44,026 nucleotides of DNA from contig NZ_JOGO01000077.1 in assembly GCF_000719475.1 (NCBI RefSeq), forward strand, positions 1-44,026, given 5' to 3'. This stretch comes from Streptomyces sp. NRRL F-5630. GTDB taxonomy: Bacteria; Actinomycetota; Actinomycetes; Streptomycetales; Streptomycetaceae. The notes beneath the pieces were generated by a model. It searched no databases. It saw only the letters and a program-made list of their open reading frames with translations, and had not been told where the DNA came from. Position 1 is the stretch's first letter. Each line of letters opens with the position of its first letter. Both the position numbers and the translations under genes were made by a program. Shown here piece after piece: positions 25,143 through 35,438 of the stretch.

Positions 25143-26645
25143 ATGGCTCAGCCTTCCGAAGAGCCGGACGACGCGGGCGACGTCGCGGCCCCCGGGCACT
25201 CCGGGACCGGCACGATCACCACCTCGGTGCCCGCCCGTCTCGACCGCCTGCCCTGGTCCCGCTGGCACTGGATGATCGTCATCGGCCTCGGGACGGTGTG
25301 GATTCTCGACGGCCTCGAAGTGACGACCGTCGGCAACATCGCGAGCCGTCTCTCCGAGTCCGGCTCGGGCCTGCCGATCACGTCCGCGCAGGTCACCGGT
25401 CTCGCCGCGGCACTGTACGTCGCGGGCGCCTGCTCGGGCGCGCTCTTCTTCGGCTGGCTGACGGACAAGTTCGGCCGTAAGAAGCTCTTCATGGTGACGC
25501 TCGCGGTCTACCTCGGAGCGACCGCGATGACCGCGCTGTCCTTCTCGCCGTGGTGGTTCTTCCTCTTCCGCTTCCTGACGGGCTTCGGCATCGGCGGCGA
25601 GTACGCGGCGATCAACTCGGCGATCGACGAGCTGATCCCCTCGAAGTACCGGGGCCGCGTGGACCTCATCATCAACGGCAGCTACTGGCTCGGCGCGATC
25701 GGCGGCGCGCTGCTCTCGATCCTCGCGCTCAACACGAACATCTTCCCGAAGGACATCGGCTGGCGCCTCACCTTCGCGCTCGGCGTCGTGCTCGGCTTCG
25801 TGATCCTCCTCGTCCGGCGGCACGTCCCCGAGAGCCCGCGCTGGCAGTTCATCCACGGCCGCGGGGACGAGGCGGAGGGCCTCGTCTCGGACGTCGAGAA
25901 GGGCGTCGAGGCCGAGAAGGACGAGAAGCTGCCGCCCCCGGCGGGCGAGATCACGATCCACCAGCGCAAGAGCGTCGGCTTCGGCCTCATCGCCAAGACG
26001 GTCTTCGCGCACTACCGCAAGCGCGCCGTGCTCGGCCTCTCCCTCTTCATCGGGCAGGCGTTCCTCTACAACGCGATCACCTTCGGCTTCGGCGCGATCC
26101 TCACGAAGTTCTACGACGTGCAGAGCGGCCACACCGGCTACTACTTCGCCGTCATCGCCGCGGGCAACTTCATCGGCCCGCTCGTCCTCGGACGCCTCTT
26201 CGACACCGTCGGCCGCCGCGTCATGATCACGGGCACCTACCTCCTGCCGGGCATCCTGCTCTTCATCACCGCGTGGCTCTTCGACCGCGGCTCGCTCAAC
26301 GCGACGACCCTGACGGCCTGCTGGTGCGTGGTCCTCTTCTTCGCCTCGGCGGGCGCGTCGAGCGCCTACCTCACCGTCTCCGAGGTCTTCCCGATGGAGA
26401 CCCGCGCGATGGCGATCGCCTTCTTCTACGCGATCGGCACGGCCGCCGGCGGTATCTCGGGCCCGCTGATCTTCGCCGACCTCACCGAGTCCGGCGTCCC
26501 CGGCGACACGGCACTCGCCTTCTCGATCGGCGCGGGCCTCATGTGCGCGGCGGGCCTCGTCGCGGCCTTCCTCGCGGTCGACGCGGAGGGCCGGGGCCTG
26601 GAGGACATCGCGAAGCCCCTCTCTCAGACGGAGCAGGCGGCGTAG
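25143..26645 (+). CDS. MFS transporter (sugar/aromatic-acid type)
   Basis: A 500-residue, 12-helix major facilitator. The charged N-terminal tail ends at RLPWSRWHWMIVIGLGTVWILDGLEVT. The loop 2-3 motif is GWLTDKFGRKK, and RFLTGFGIGGEYAAINSAIDELIPSKYRGR is the helix 4-5 signature shared with sugar, aromatic-acid and metabolite symporters. VGRRVM in the second half is the repeat of that loop. A long central loop (VSDVEKGVEAEKDEKLPPPAGEITIHQRK) separates the two halves. The substrate cannot be told. The ATG follows GAGGAGGTACCGGACC. The DNA just after its stop runs into the homopolymer tract at 26690, so its true terminator is not visible. Confidence 0.92.
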   Translation: MAQPSEEPDDAGDVAAPGHSGTGTITTSVPARLDRLPWSRWHWMIVIGLGTVWILDGLEVTTVGNIASRLSESGSGLPITSAQVTGLAAALYVAGACSGALFFGWLTDKFGRKKLFMVTLAVYLGATAMTALSFSPWWFFLFRFLTGFGIGGEYAAINSAIDELIPSKYRGRVDLIINGSYWLGAIGGALLSILALNTNIFPKDIGWRLTFALGVVLGFVILLVRRHVPESPRWQFIHGRGDEAEGLVSDVEKGVEAEKDEKLPPPAGEITIHQRKSVGFGLIAKTVFAHYRKRAVLGLSLFIGQAFLYNAITFGFGAILTKFYDVQSGHTGYYFAVIAAGNFIGPLVLGRLFDTVGRRVMITGTYLLPGILLFITAWLFDRGSLNATTLTACWCVVLFFASAGASSAYLTVSEVFPMETRAMAIAFFYAIGTAAGGISGPLIFADLTESGVPGDTALAFSIGAGLMCAAGLVAAFLAVDAEGRGLEDIAKPLSQTEQAA

Positions 26646-26689
26646 GGGGAAGGGGGACTGGTCCGGGGGCGGTGCTCATGGGGCGGGGC

Positions 26690-28453
<1,764 letters not shown>

Positions 28454-28819
28454 GTGGGTCCTCGCGGTGCGGCTCGGTGGTGGGGGAGGAGGTGCGGCGA
28501 GAGCACGCGGCGGCTCGGGCTCCGCGGGCGACCGTACGGCCGCCGGTGACCCGCCGACAAGACGGCGGCACGCAAATTCATGACGGCGCGCCACAAGTTA
28601 CTGAGGAGCGATCGCAAAATCCCCGCGCGAACCGACCTCTGAGGGCCGCGCAAGCCCCGCCCGCCCGAGAGGCGCGCCCCATGTCCGGCTGCGGGCGCGC
28701 TCGGGCGAGCCGGCGGACGTAGGACGTACCGGGCCACCTTCGGCGCCGCGCCGCCCCCGGACTAATCTCGGACACTGAACAAAGCCGACATCCCCACCCA
28801 CCGACCTGGAGGTCGCCCG
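28454..28819. other. Divergent intergenic region, glycosidase / small membrane protein
   Basis: These 366 bases hold the two divergent promoters. TAATCT near 28763 is a -10 candidate for the rightward gene, with about 50 bases of leader ending in CTGGAGGTCGCCCG. A less GC-rich patch (CACAAGTTACTGAGGAGCG) lies near 28590. No gene is seen. Confidence 0.5.
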
Positions 28820-29128
28820 ATGCCCACCCTCCCCTCCGCCCCCATAGCCGCCGCCGGCCTCCTCGGCGGCTACGCCACGGCCCGCTTCACCAAGAACCGC
28901 CGCCTCGGCGGCGCGGTCCTCGCCGCCGCCGGCACGATCACCCACCTCCAGTGGCGCCGCACCACCACCCCCCGCACCGCCACCGCCCTCACCGCCACCT
29001 ACCTCACCGCCTTCGGCGCCTCCCACCCCCTCGCCGAAAAGCTCGGCGCCTGGCCCTCGGTAGCCCTCGTCACCGCAACCACAGCGGGAGCGGCCTGGGC
29101 CCTCTCCGACAGGAGGCGCAAGGGCTGA
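28820..29128 (+). CDS. Small hypothetical membrane protein
   Basis: A 102-residue protein rich in Ala, Thr and Leu with three or four short hydrophobic segments (IAAAGLLGGYATA, GAVLAAAGTITHL, ATALTATYLTAFGA, VALVTATTAGAAWAL) and a basic end (DRRRKG). No family was recognised. Codon use is typical of the chromosome. The ATG follows GGAGGTCGCCCG, a good ribosome site. A 13-bp hairpin follows and also serves the convergent small gene. It marks the left border of the accessory region. Confidence 0.72.
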   Translation: MPTLPSAPIAAAGLLGGYATARFTKNRRLGGAVLAAAGTITHLQWRRTTTPRTATALTATYLTAFGASHPLAEKLGAWPSVALVTATTAGAAWALSDRRRKG

Positions 29129-29141
29129 GCGCTTCGGGGCG

Positions 29142-29187
29142 CACGCGGACGGGCGGGAGACCAGACGGTCTTCTGCCCGTCCGCGTG
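29142..29187. terminator. Bidirectional terminator at accessory-region edge
   Basis: CACGCGGACGGGC and GCCCGTCCGCGTG form a perfect 13-bp outer stem, and AGACC/GGTCT forms an inner 5-bp stem. It separates the convergent genes ending at 29128 and 29211. Confidence 0.85.
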
Positions 29188-29210
29188 CCCCGGCACCCCG
29201 TCTCCGCGTG

Positions 29211-29414
29211 TCAGACGTCCGGGGGTGCGATGAAGCGCTGAGTGAACTCGATGGTCTCGCCGCGCAGTTCGACCGTCGTGATGATCGAATGGGAGCTCTG
29301 GACGATCGTCGCGGCGCAGTGTTCCCCCTGGGGCAGCGTTACGCCGTATTCCACGGTGCCCCTCCGTTTCTCTCCCTGGCTGGCGTTGCTGGCAACCCGC
29401 GCGGAATCGGACAT
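29211..29414 (-). CDS. Small hypothetical protein (67 residues)
   Basis: A 67-residue protein with no recognised family. The first 20 residues are polar (SDSARVASNASQGEKRRGTV). The rest looks like a small beta domain: YGVTLPQGEHCAATIVQ, then SIITTVELRGETIEF. There is no signal peptide. The ATG is preceded by GAAAGGCTAAA, a reasonable ribosome site, and coding is supported by the ribosome site and by a non-repetitive composition. It lies 136 bases behind the regulator gene on the same strand and may be its partner or target; it ends at a strong terminator. Confidence 0.6.
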   Translation of the reverse strand: MSDSARVASNASQGEKRRGTVEYGVTLPQGEHCAATIVQSSHSIITTVELRGETIEFTQRFIAPPDV

Positions 29415-29550
29415 TTTAGCCTTTCAGGATTCAGGTCGGTCTCGTGCTTTTCGCTTGGGGAGCGGGGTGTGAATTCCCTCGCCCTGGGGTCCTCTGCTTT
29501 TCCGTGCGGCTCCTCTCGGGAGAGATTTCGTGTGTCCGCCCGTACTTGCG

Positions 29551-30696
29551 CTAGCGGCGGCCCGCAGCGGTGGTGAGGAGCAGCCTGAGGCTGTCCTCTT
29601 CGCTGGCACCCTGCAAGGCCAGGGCGGCGAGGATGACGTCAGGGCCTTCGCGTTTCCGGGCGAAGGCCATGACGAGGCTGTCGGCCAGGGTTCCCTGGCC
29701 GATGGAGTTCAGCAGGCCCGTCGTCTCGCACAACTCCCCCGGCGTCAGGGCTTCCGCCGTGTCAAGGGCCAGACTGAGTGCCGCCGACTCGGAATACGCG
29801 GCTTCTTCGGTCGTCCCCTCGTCTCCCCTCCGGCTGAGCAGGCGGCGGACCAGGTGCCCAGTCGTCTGGTCCGCCGGGGGGAGCGTCGCCACCGACAGTG
29901 GATGGATTCCATCCTTCCGCTCTTTGCCCGCCGTCATGGTGGGGGGATTTGCGGGTGCTCGCGGGGCGGGGTCATGTTGCCGGTCCCTCCCGTGCGCGCC
30001 GACCGGCAACGCGGGTTGTTGCCCGGCTCGGGCAACGGGGCCGGGAGCGGTGGTCCGTGCGACTGCCGTCTGGGGTGCTGTGGTCTCCTCCTTGTCGGCC
30101 GCAGGACTGGGAGTGCCCTCCTCTCGGGGCGGGATGTCGAGGCCGGCCTGCCTGCATCGCTCCCGGAGTAGCCGGTTCTCCTCTTCGAGGCGGGCGCATT
30201 CCTGCTCCAGTCTCTCCTCCGCGACGGTCGCGGTAGCGGCCTTGTCGCGCATGCCGAGCAACTCGGTGAGGGAGGGGAGGGGGGTGCCCGGTCGGCAGCG
30301 TTGTTCCGCCAGGCTGTGCAGGGCCTCAACGAAGGGGGCGGAGGGAACGTGCTCGCCACTCATGTACCGCGAGTACTGGCCCTTCCCCACTGTCCCGTAC
30401 GTCGCGCTCAGTGCCGCACACACCGCGAGGTCCTTGGTCAGTCCTGTGGCGTCGCTGAGTCCCCGCAGGGTGCGAGCGAGGAGCTGACGAGCCCGCGTGC
30501 GGGGTCTGGTGCGCTTCGTGCCCTTTCCCTTGCCTCTCTGTGCCGGTTCCCCGGGCTGTCGCCCGCTGGCGGCGGACGCATCCCGGCCTGGCGGGGACAT
30601 GCGGCCTGCCCGCGCATGCGCCCTTTCCAGGGATGCGCGAGAAGGGGATGGGCTGCCCGAAGTGTGTGAGTGGGCTTTTCCTGGGGTTTCGTCCAT
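29551..30696 (-). CDS. Putative DNA-binding regulator with coiled coil
   Basis: A 381-residue protein. After a Ser/Arg/Pro-rich start, residues of about 75-140 look like a Cro/C1-type helix-turn-helix region (ALSATYGTVGKGQYSRYMSGEHVP), where 'QYSRYMSGE' resembles the recognition-helix-and-loop of such domains. A short leucine-zipper-like coiled coil follows (ERLEQECARLEEENRLLRER). A Pro/Ala-rich linker leads to a helical C-terminal domain of about 110 residues (YSESAALSLALDTAEALTPGE to LRLLLTTAAGRR). Similar multi-domain proteins are common orphan regulators in Streptomyces. The ATG at 30696 follows GGGAGGATTC. It diverges from the ParB/helicase/methyltransferase cassette and may control it; that is inference. 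Confidence 0.7.
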   Translation of the reverse strand: MDETPGKAHSHTSGSPSPSRASLERAHARAGRMSPPGRDASAASGRQPGEPAQRGKGKGTKRTRPRTRARQLLARTLRGLSDATGLTKDLAVCAALSATYGTVGKGQYSRYMSGEHVPSAPFVEALHSLAEQRCRPGTPLPSLTELLGMRDKAATATVAEERLEQECARLEEENRLLRERCRQAGLDIPPREEGTPSPAADKEETTAPQTAVARTTAPGPVARAGQQPALPVGAHGRDRQHDPAPRAPANPPTMTAGKERKDGIHPLSVATLPPADQTTGHLVRRLLSRRGDEGTTEEAAYSESAALSLALDTAEALTPGELCETTGLLNSIGQGTLADSLVMAFARKREGPDVILAALALQGASEEDSLRLLLTTAAGRR

Positions 30697-30792
30697 GAAT
30701 CCTCCCGAGCTGCAAGGCAATTGCGGGCACACGACTCCTGCTGAAGTAAGGCGCAAGCGTAACGCGCCGGGCCCGGGGCAAGTCACCTTTCG

Positions 30793-30814
30793 CCTCGGCT
30801 GTTTGTTGCCGAGG
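30793..30814. promoter_or_regulatory. Inverted repeat CCTCGGC-N8-GCCGAGG
   Basis: Perfect 7-base arms surround TGTTTGTT. The loop shares GCTGTTTGT with the two direct repeats downstream, so the three sites may be bound by the same protein. It could also be a weak terminator. Confidence 0.5.
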
Positions 30815-30896
30815 ATCAGCCAACTCTTTCATTCAGCTAAATAGTTGCTACCTGGCGCGCAACCTCGTTTGCGGGTAGACGGGCAGTGCCTCTTTG

Positions 30897-30938
30897 GTGC
30901 ATGGTGCTGTTTGTTCCGTAGTGCATGGTGCTGTTTGT
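30897..30938 (+). repeat. 18-bp direct repeat (GTGCATGGTGCTGTTTGT x2)
   Basis: Identical copies at 30897-30914 and 30921-30938 begin 24 bases apart. Their 3' half GCTGTTTGT also occurs at 30798-30806. The repeats lie between two divergent transcription units and are good operator or iteron candidates. Confidence 0.75.
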
Positions 30939-31196
30939 CCCCCTGGCGCCGCGATCCGGCGGAATGAGCGGAAGGTGGCAGAGCATCCAGGATTGCTGCG
31001 GTCTGCGCGGGTGCTCACATCTTTATCCAGTGTCTGCACGTAAATGCACGTCCATTCGCCGGATGCGGAATTGATGGGAGCCCTGGGTGCCTCACGCTTG
31101 CGAATCCCGGGAAGACGGCCCGCGCTCTGCCTGTCTGGCCGAGGGTGTTTCCGTTCTGGCAGACGCACGTCCGAACTACCGGAGGAGAAGAGCAGG

Positions 31197-31934
31197 ATGC
31201 TGTGCGGCAATGGAGTTCTTGGAGAGCTTCCCGACTGGCGTAACCCCGTGATCCCCGGGATGAGCCGGCCCGGCGGCCGGGTGCGGGTCGCGTTGTGGCT
31301 CATCTCGGTCGTGGGGGAGGGGCGTACTTTCACGAAGACTGAGTTGCGGTCGGCCTTTCCTGAGGAGTCCCAGATCGACCGCCGCTTGCGCGATCTGCGG
31401 GACTGGGGGTGGGTGATCCACAACAGCAGGGACGACGTGTCGCTGCGGCCGGAGGAGCAGCGGCTGGTGAAGTGCGGTGTCCCGGTGTGGATTCCGCACC
31501 AGGAGCGCCCGCGCGAGGTCGGTGCCAAGAGCACGCTGAACGCGGCTGAGCGCACCCGCATCATCAGTGCCGACGACCACATGTGCCGCAGCTGCGGCAT
31601 CGCGGCCGGCGAGGAGTACGAGGACGGGTTCGCCACCGCGAAGCTGGTCCTCTCTCGTCGCGACATCGTGCACAGGGAGGGGCCAGTCACCACTACGCGG
31701 GTGACGCTGTGCGAGCGTTGCGCTAAAGGAGGTCTCTCGCAGACGGCGGACGTGGCCGGCTTCCTCGCGGCCGTGGAGCAGCTTTCCCCCCTGGAGCGGC
31801 GCGCCTTCTCCCGCTGGGTGGAATCCGGCAAGCGGGTCAGGGGCGAGATGGAACGCCTGTGGGGCTACTACGGCACCTTGCCGGCCGACGCGCGTCAGGA
31901 GATCCTGCACGATCTCACGAGCGGCACTGAGTAG
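31197..31934 (+). CDS. Winged-helix-like protein with CxxC...CxxC zinc finger
   Basis: A 245-residue protein of unknown function, first gene of the cassette. Residues of about 20-95 (GGRVRVALWLISVVGEGRTFTKTELRSAFPEESQIDRRLRDLRDWGW) look like a winged helix for DNA binding. About residues 125-180 hold DDHMCRSCGI and, 50 residues later, VTLCERCAKGG. This is the zinc framework of an HNH domain, but the central His-His pair is absent (AKLVLSRRDIVHREG has a single His). A helical end follows. The ATG at 31197 has GGAGGAG 9 bases upstream and is preferred to the in-frame ATG at 31044. It may be a DNA-recognition subunit or a degenerate nuclease. Confidence 0.7.
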   Translation: MLCGNGVLGELPDWRNPVIPGMSRPGGRVRVALWLISVVGEGRTFTKTELRSAFPEESQIDRRLRDLRDWGWVIHNSRDDVSLRPEEQRLVKCGVPVWIPHQERPREVGAKSTLNAAERTRIISADDHMCRSCGIAAGEEYEDGFATAKLVLSRRDIVHREGPVTTTRVTLCERCAKGGLSQTADVAGFLAAVEQLSPLERRAFSRWVESGKRVRGEMERLWGYYGTLPADARQEILHDLTSGTE

Positions 31935-32042
31935 AGCGGGCCCGAACCCCCGCTCGCGGGCGGCGAGAAGAAGCGCTCACCGTGAGCCCACGCCACCCAC
32001 GAGCCGTATCCCCCTTCCCCTACGAACTGTGAGCAGAGAAGA

Positions 32043-33482
32043 GTGACCGTGCAGAAGGCATCCCAGCTCCCGCCGCGCGCCGAGGAGATCAGCCAGCTGA
32101 TCAGGGAACGGCTCGCTGATGTGCGCACCAGCGGTGGCACGCGGGAAACCGTGACCCTCGAGTGGGGCAGCCAGCCCCTTCACGTGGAAGTCATCGATCT
32201 GCCCCTCGCCGACGTGTACTACAACCCGGATACCCACCGGATCAGGGCGCAGCGCGGTCACAAGCCGGAGCTGGACGCAAAGCTTGAGGCGGATCCGTAC
32301 GGTGACGACGGGCAGCGGTATCTTGGCGAACTGCTCCGGGCCCTTCCCTCGGACCCGCAGAAGGAAGACCCGGCGTTCGAAAACCTGAAAAGGGATCTCG
32401 CGGAGTTCGGCCAGAACGACCCGGGCCTCGTCACCCACCATGGCGTCCTCGTCAACGGCAACACCCGGGCTGCCGCGCTGCGCGAGCTCAAAGCGTCGTC
32501 TATCCGCGTCGGCGTGCTGCCTGCCTCCTTCACGAGCGCCGACGTCAGCGCCGTCGAGCTCGCTCTCCAGCTTCGCAAGGACAACAAGCGGGACTACTCC
32601 TACATCAACCGGCTGCTCGCGATGGAGGAGCAGGCGGCCATGGGCCGCACTCCGGCGCAGATCGCCCGGGAGTTCCGGATCCAGGAGAAGACGTACTACC
32701 AGGAACGGTGGATCCTCAGCACGATCCGGGAGCTGATCGACCGCAGCACTACAGCCGAGGGCGCAAGCCTGCGGCTGGTCGACTTCGAGTTCGACCAGGA
32801 GAAGCTGAAGGAGCTGGAGCGGCTCTACAAGAAGATCTCGTCGGCCGAACCGGACGAGGCAGAGCTGATCAAGGAGCTGCGGCTCGCTGGCATCTTGCTG
32901 GACTTCTCGAAGACCGACGTACGTCACATCGACCAGAACTTCGTCAAGCAGCAGTATCTCGCGAAGACGCTGCCCCCCGTTCTGCGTGATCTGACCGGGG
33001 ACAGCACGCCGGCCGAGGTCGCGATTCCCGGCCTCGGGGTCAGCGTCTCCGCGGCCTCCAGCCGGGTAGTCGAGGCGCGTGCGCTCAACGACCGGATCAT
33101 CCAGTCCCTGGCCGCCCGCAAGGGCACGGTCCAGGTCAGCGAGGAACGGAAGACCGAAGTCGAGGCGGTGCTCACGGGTGCCAAGGCCGCCTTCGACGCC
33201 GCGATCGACAGGGCCGGCCGCGACGCCCGTATCCGCAAGCGCAAGCAGCTCGCTCCCGCCCGGCTCGCCGAGGCCAGCGCGTTCATCGACCAGACCACGG
33301 ACGAACTGGTGAAGGCGCGTACGAGTCACAGCCTCGATGAGGAGGCGTTCGACGACGCGCTCGTCCATCTCCGCAAGTCGCTGACCAAGCTGGCCCGTCA
33401 GGCCGGCCGGGTGCCCGGGGAACCGGGCGACGGCGTCGCCTGGCTGCTCAGCGCGGTGACCGCTGAGGGCGGCCGTCCGTGA
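32043..33482 (+). CDS. ParB/sulfiredoxin-fold-like protein
   Basis: A 479-residue protein. The N-terminal region reads LPLADVYYNPDTHRIRAQ and, after an insertion of about 60 residues, FGQNDPGLVTHHGVLVNGNTRAAALRELK (about residues 125-150). This is the ParB-N/Srx pattern in which the G-N-T-R box takes the place of GERRxxA. A helix-turn-helix-like segment follows near 200-220 (GRTPAQIAREFRIQEKTYYQ), as in ParB. The C-terminal half is helical and charged. True ParB partition is unlikely because no ParA lies nearby. ParB-like proteins also occur in phage-defence and DNA-modification clusters. The GTG at 32043 is the probable start. Its TGA overlaps the helicase GTG. Confidence 0.78.
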   Translation: MTVQKASQLPPRAEEISQLIRERLADVRTSGGTRETVTLEWGSQPLHVEVIDLPLADVYYNPDTHRIRAQRGHKPELDAKLEADPYGDDGQRYLGELLRALPSDPQKEDPAFENLKRDLAEFGQNDPGLVTHHGVLVNGNTRAAALRELKASSIRVGVLPASFTSADVSAVELALQLRKDNKRDYSYINRLLAMEEQAAMGRTPAQIAREFRIQEKTYYQERWILSTIRELIDRSTTAEGASLRLVDFEFDQEKLKELERLYKKISSAEPDEAELIKELRLAGILLDFSKTDVRHIDQNFVKQQYLAKTLPPVLRDLTGDSTPAEVAIPGLGVSVSAASSRVVEARALNDRIIQSLAARKGTVQVSEERKTEVEAVLTGAKAAFDAAIDRAGRDARIRKRKQLAPARLAEASAFIDQTTDELVKARTSHSLDEEAFDDALVHLRKSLTKLARQAGRVPGEPGDGVAWLLSAVTAEGGRP

Positions 33483-35302
33483 CGGAGCACGCATCCCTGC
33501 ACCTGGGCTTCGACGCGCAGCGGACGGGTGTGCTGCTACGGGTCCCTGAGCAGCGCCAGCGCGATCTCGTGCAGCTCTCTGGCCTGTTCGCCACGGGCAG
33601 TCAGCTGGATCTCTCGACGGCCCGGGTGGAACTGGACGACTTTCTCGGCCGCGTCCAGCACCTGGCCACCTGGCCCGATCCCGCCGGCGTGCGGTGGGCC
33701 GATGACCTCAAAGCGCTCTTTCTGGGCAATCATGCGGACGCGCAGCGCGTGCGGGAGCGCCTTGATGGCCAGGAGACTCCTGGCGAGACGACCGCCGACG
33801 AGGTGCCCGCCGTGCTCGGGCCCGACTGGGTTGCCGATGTCACGCCCTTCCAGCGACGTGACATCGCCAAGCTGCTCTCCCTCCACCACGGCGCCAATTT
33901 CAGTGTTCCTGGCGCCGGCAAGACGCGGGTAGGGCTCGCCGTCTACGCGGCCCAGCGCGAGCGCAAGAAAGCGGCGCGTCTCCTCGTGGTATGCCCCAAG
34001 TCGGCCTACGAGTCCTGGCGCTTCGAGACCGGCGTCTGCTTCCGTCAGAGCCTGCGTGTCCACACCGTGGGCGAAGGCGCGATGGACCCCTGGGCCGAGG
34101 TAGTCATGGTCAACTACGAACGCCTTGAGCGTTCGCTGCCTCTGCTCTCCGCCTGGCTCTCCGCCGAACCCTCGATGATCGTCCTCGACGAGGCGCATCG
34201 CATGAAGCTCGGTGTGCGCGGGACTTACGGGGCCGCCTGCATGGCGCTCGGCCCGCTCGCCCGCCACCGCCTCATCCTCACCGGGACCCCCGCCCCCAAC
34301 GGCCGCAGGGACCTGGAGAACCTGATGGGCTTCGTCTGGCCAGGCCACGGGCAGCGTGCGGTGGAGGCCGCCGTCGCCGGGGGCGACCTGGCCCAGGCCA
34401 GCCAGGCGCTCCAGCCCCTCTTCACCCGTACGACGAAACGGGAACTCGGGCTGCCGCCCATGGACGTGCGGCTGCGTCTCGTGGACATGCCGCCGCTGCA
34501 CAAAGAGATCTACGAAGCGCTGCTCGACAGCGGGACAGAGGCCAGGGAAGACCTGAGCGCCCTTGGCCGGACCGCGCTGCGCCTGCTCATGGCGGCGACC
34601 AGCCCGGCGCTGCTCCTTGAGGGCAGCAGCAGATACGAGCCGCTTGCCTACCAGCTGCCCCCGCTGGACATCCCCCGGCACAGTTCCCTGTACCGCCTGC
34701 TCCAGCAACTGCCGGATTACGAGCTGTCGCCGAAGTACGCGGAGGCCGTGGCGATCGTCGCCGAAAACGCCCGGCAGGGGAAGAAGACGCTGATCTGGAC
34801 GACTTTCGTGCGCAGCCTCACCACACTGGAGCGCTTGCTCGCCACGTTCGGGCCGGCCTCGGTCTACGGTGGCACTCCCGACCGTGAGGAACAGCTGCGC
34901 AGGTTCCGCGAAGATCCCTCGTGCATGGTCCTGATCTCCAACCCGGCGACTCTCGGGGAAGGGATCAGCTTGCACCACACCGTGCACGATGCCCTCTACG
35001 TGGACAGGGACTTCATGGCCGGCCGCTTTTTGCAGAGCCTCGACCGCATCCACCGGCTCGGACTCGCACCCGGCACGGAGACTTCCGTGACCGTGCTGGC
35101 GGCGCGGGAGACCGTCGACGAGGTCGTCGCCGCACGGCTTGACCAGAAACTTGAGTTCATGGGTGCGATCCTCGACGACCCCGGAGTCCAGGAGCTCTCG
35201 GATCTGGAGGAGGAGCCCTCGGTCGCCGCCGGGCTGGACTCGGGGGACATGGCGGCGCTGCTGAGCCACATGAGCAGGGGGACGGGAGCAGAGGTGGGGT
35301 GA
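33479..35302 (+). CDS. SNF2-type DEAD/DEAH helicase/translocase
   Basis: A 607-residue SF2 ATPase. Motif I is PGAGKT with K148, motif II is DEAH (237-240), motif III LILTGTPAPNG, and motif VI QSLDRIHRLG (about 519-528). In the second RecA-like lobe LIWTTFVRSL, YGGTPDREEQLRRF and ISNPATLGEGISLH are typical of SNF2-related proteins such as those in restriction systems and phage genomes. The N-terminal 120 residues have no known fold. It overlaps the ParB-like gene by 4 bases (GTGA), so both are made together and probably act as a complex. No nuclease domain is fused. The methyltransferase gene starts 136 bases later. Confidence 0.88.
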   Translation: MTEHASLHLGFDAQRTGVLLRVPEQRQRDLVQLSGLFATGSQLDLSTARVELDDFLGRVQHLATWPDPAGVRWADDLKALFLGNHADAQRVRERLDGQETPGETTADEVPAVLGPDWVADVTPFQRRDIAKLLSLHHGANFSVPGAGKTRVGLAVYAAQRERKKAARLLVVCPKSAYESWRFETGVCFRQSLRVHTVGEGAMDPWAEVVMVNYERLERSLPLLSAWLSAEPSMIVLDEAHRMKLGVRGTYGAACMALGPLARHRLILTGTPAPNGRRDLENLMGFVWPGHGQRAVEAAVAGGDLAQASQALQPLFTRTTKRELGLPPMDVRLRLVDMPPLHKEIYEALLDSGTEAREDLSALGRTALRLLMAATSPALLLEGSSRYEPLAYQLPPLDIPRHSSLYRLLQQLPDYELSPKYAEAVAIVAENARQGKKTLIWTTFVRSLTTLERLLATFGPASVYGGTPDREEQLRRFREDPSCMVLISNPATLGEGISLHHTVHDALYVDRDFMAGRFLQSLDRIHRLGLAPGTETSVTVLAARETVDEVVAARLDQKLEFMGAILDDPGVQELSDLEEEPSVAAGLDSGDMAALLSHMSRGTGAEVG

Positions 35303-35438
35303 GCGGTAGGCTGCGGTGTGGTCTGCCGTCTGAGGCCGGCCACACCGCCTGGAGCTGGAGATTCCTCTGCTGTCGTGATCACCTTGTGCAGTCGCCCCTC
35401 CAGGCGGCTGCTCTGTGCCCCCGACGAGGAGTTCAGCC

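Larger units (their letters stand above)
30697..31196. other. Repeat-bearing divergent regulatory region of the accessory cassette
   Basis: The 500 bases between the regulator and the cassette are the least GC-rich non-coding DNA in the window (for example 30826-30850, TTTCATTCAGCTAAATAGTTGC). They hold a 7-bp inverted repeat and an 18-bp direct repeat listed separately. Long open frames on both strands here have no family features and are taken as chance. Confidence 0.55.

Noticed and set aside
29211..30696. A whiJ-type regulator with a DUF397 partner
   Set aside because: The small protein lacks the DUF397 pattern (W-K-S-S-Y-S and R-D-S-K), and the regulator has a coiled coil and extra domain unlike WhiJ.
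31044..31196. Upstream in-frame ATG for the zinc-finger protein
   Set aside because: It has no ribosome site, and the added 51 residues are Arg/Ser-rich without structure; the ATG at 31197 has GGAGGAG at the right distance.
30848..31831. A 327-codon minus-strand frame opposite the zinc-finger gene
   Set aside because: It is Ser/Arg/Thr-rich, shows no domain, and overlaps the better supported plus-strand gene with its strong ribosome site at 31181.
32043..33482. Chromosome or plasmid partition (true ParB)
   Set aside because: No ParA gene and no parS-like cluster lie nearby, the GERRxxA box is replaced, and the neighbours are helicase and methyltransferase genes.
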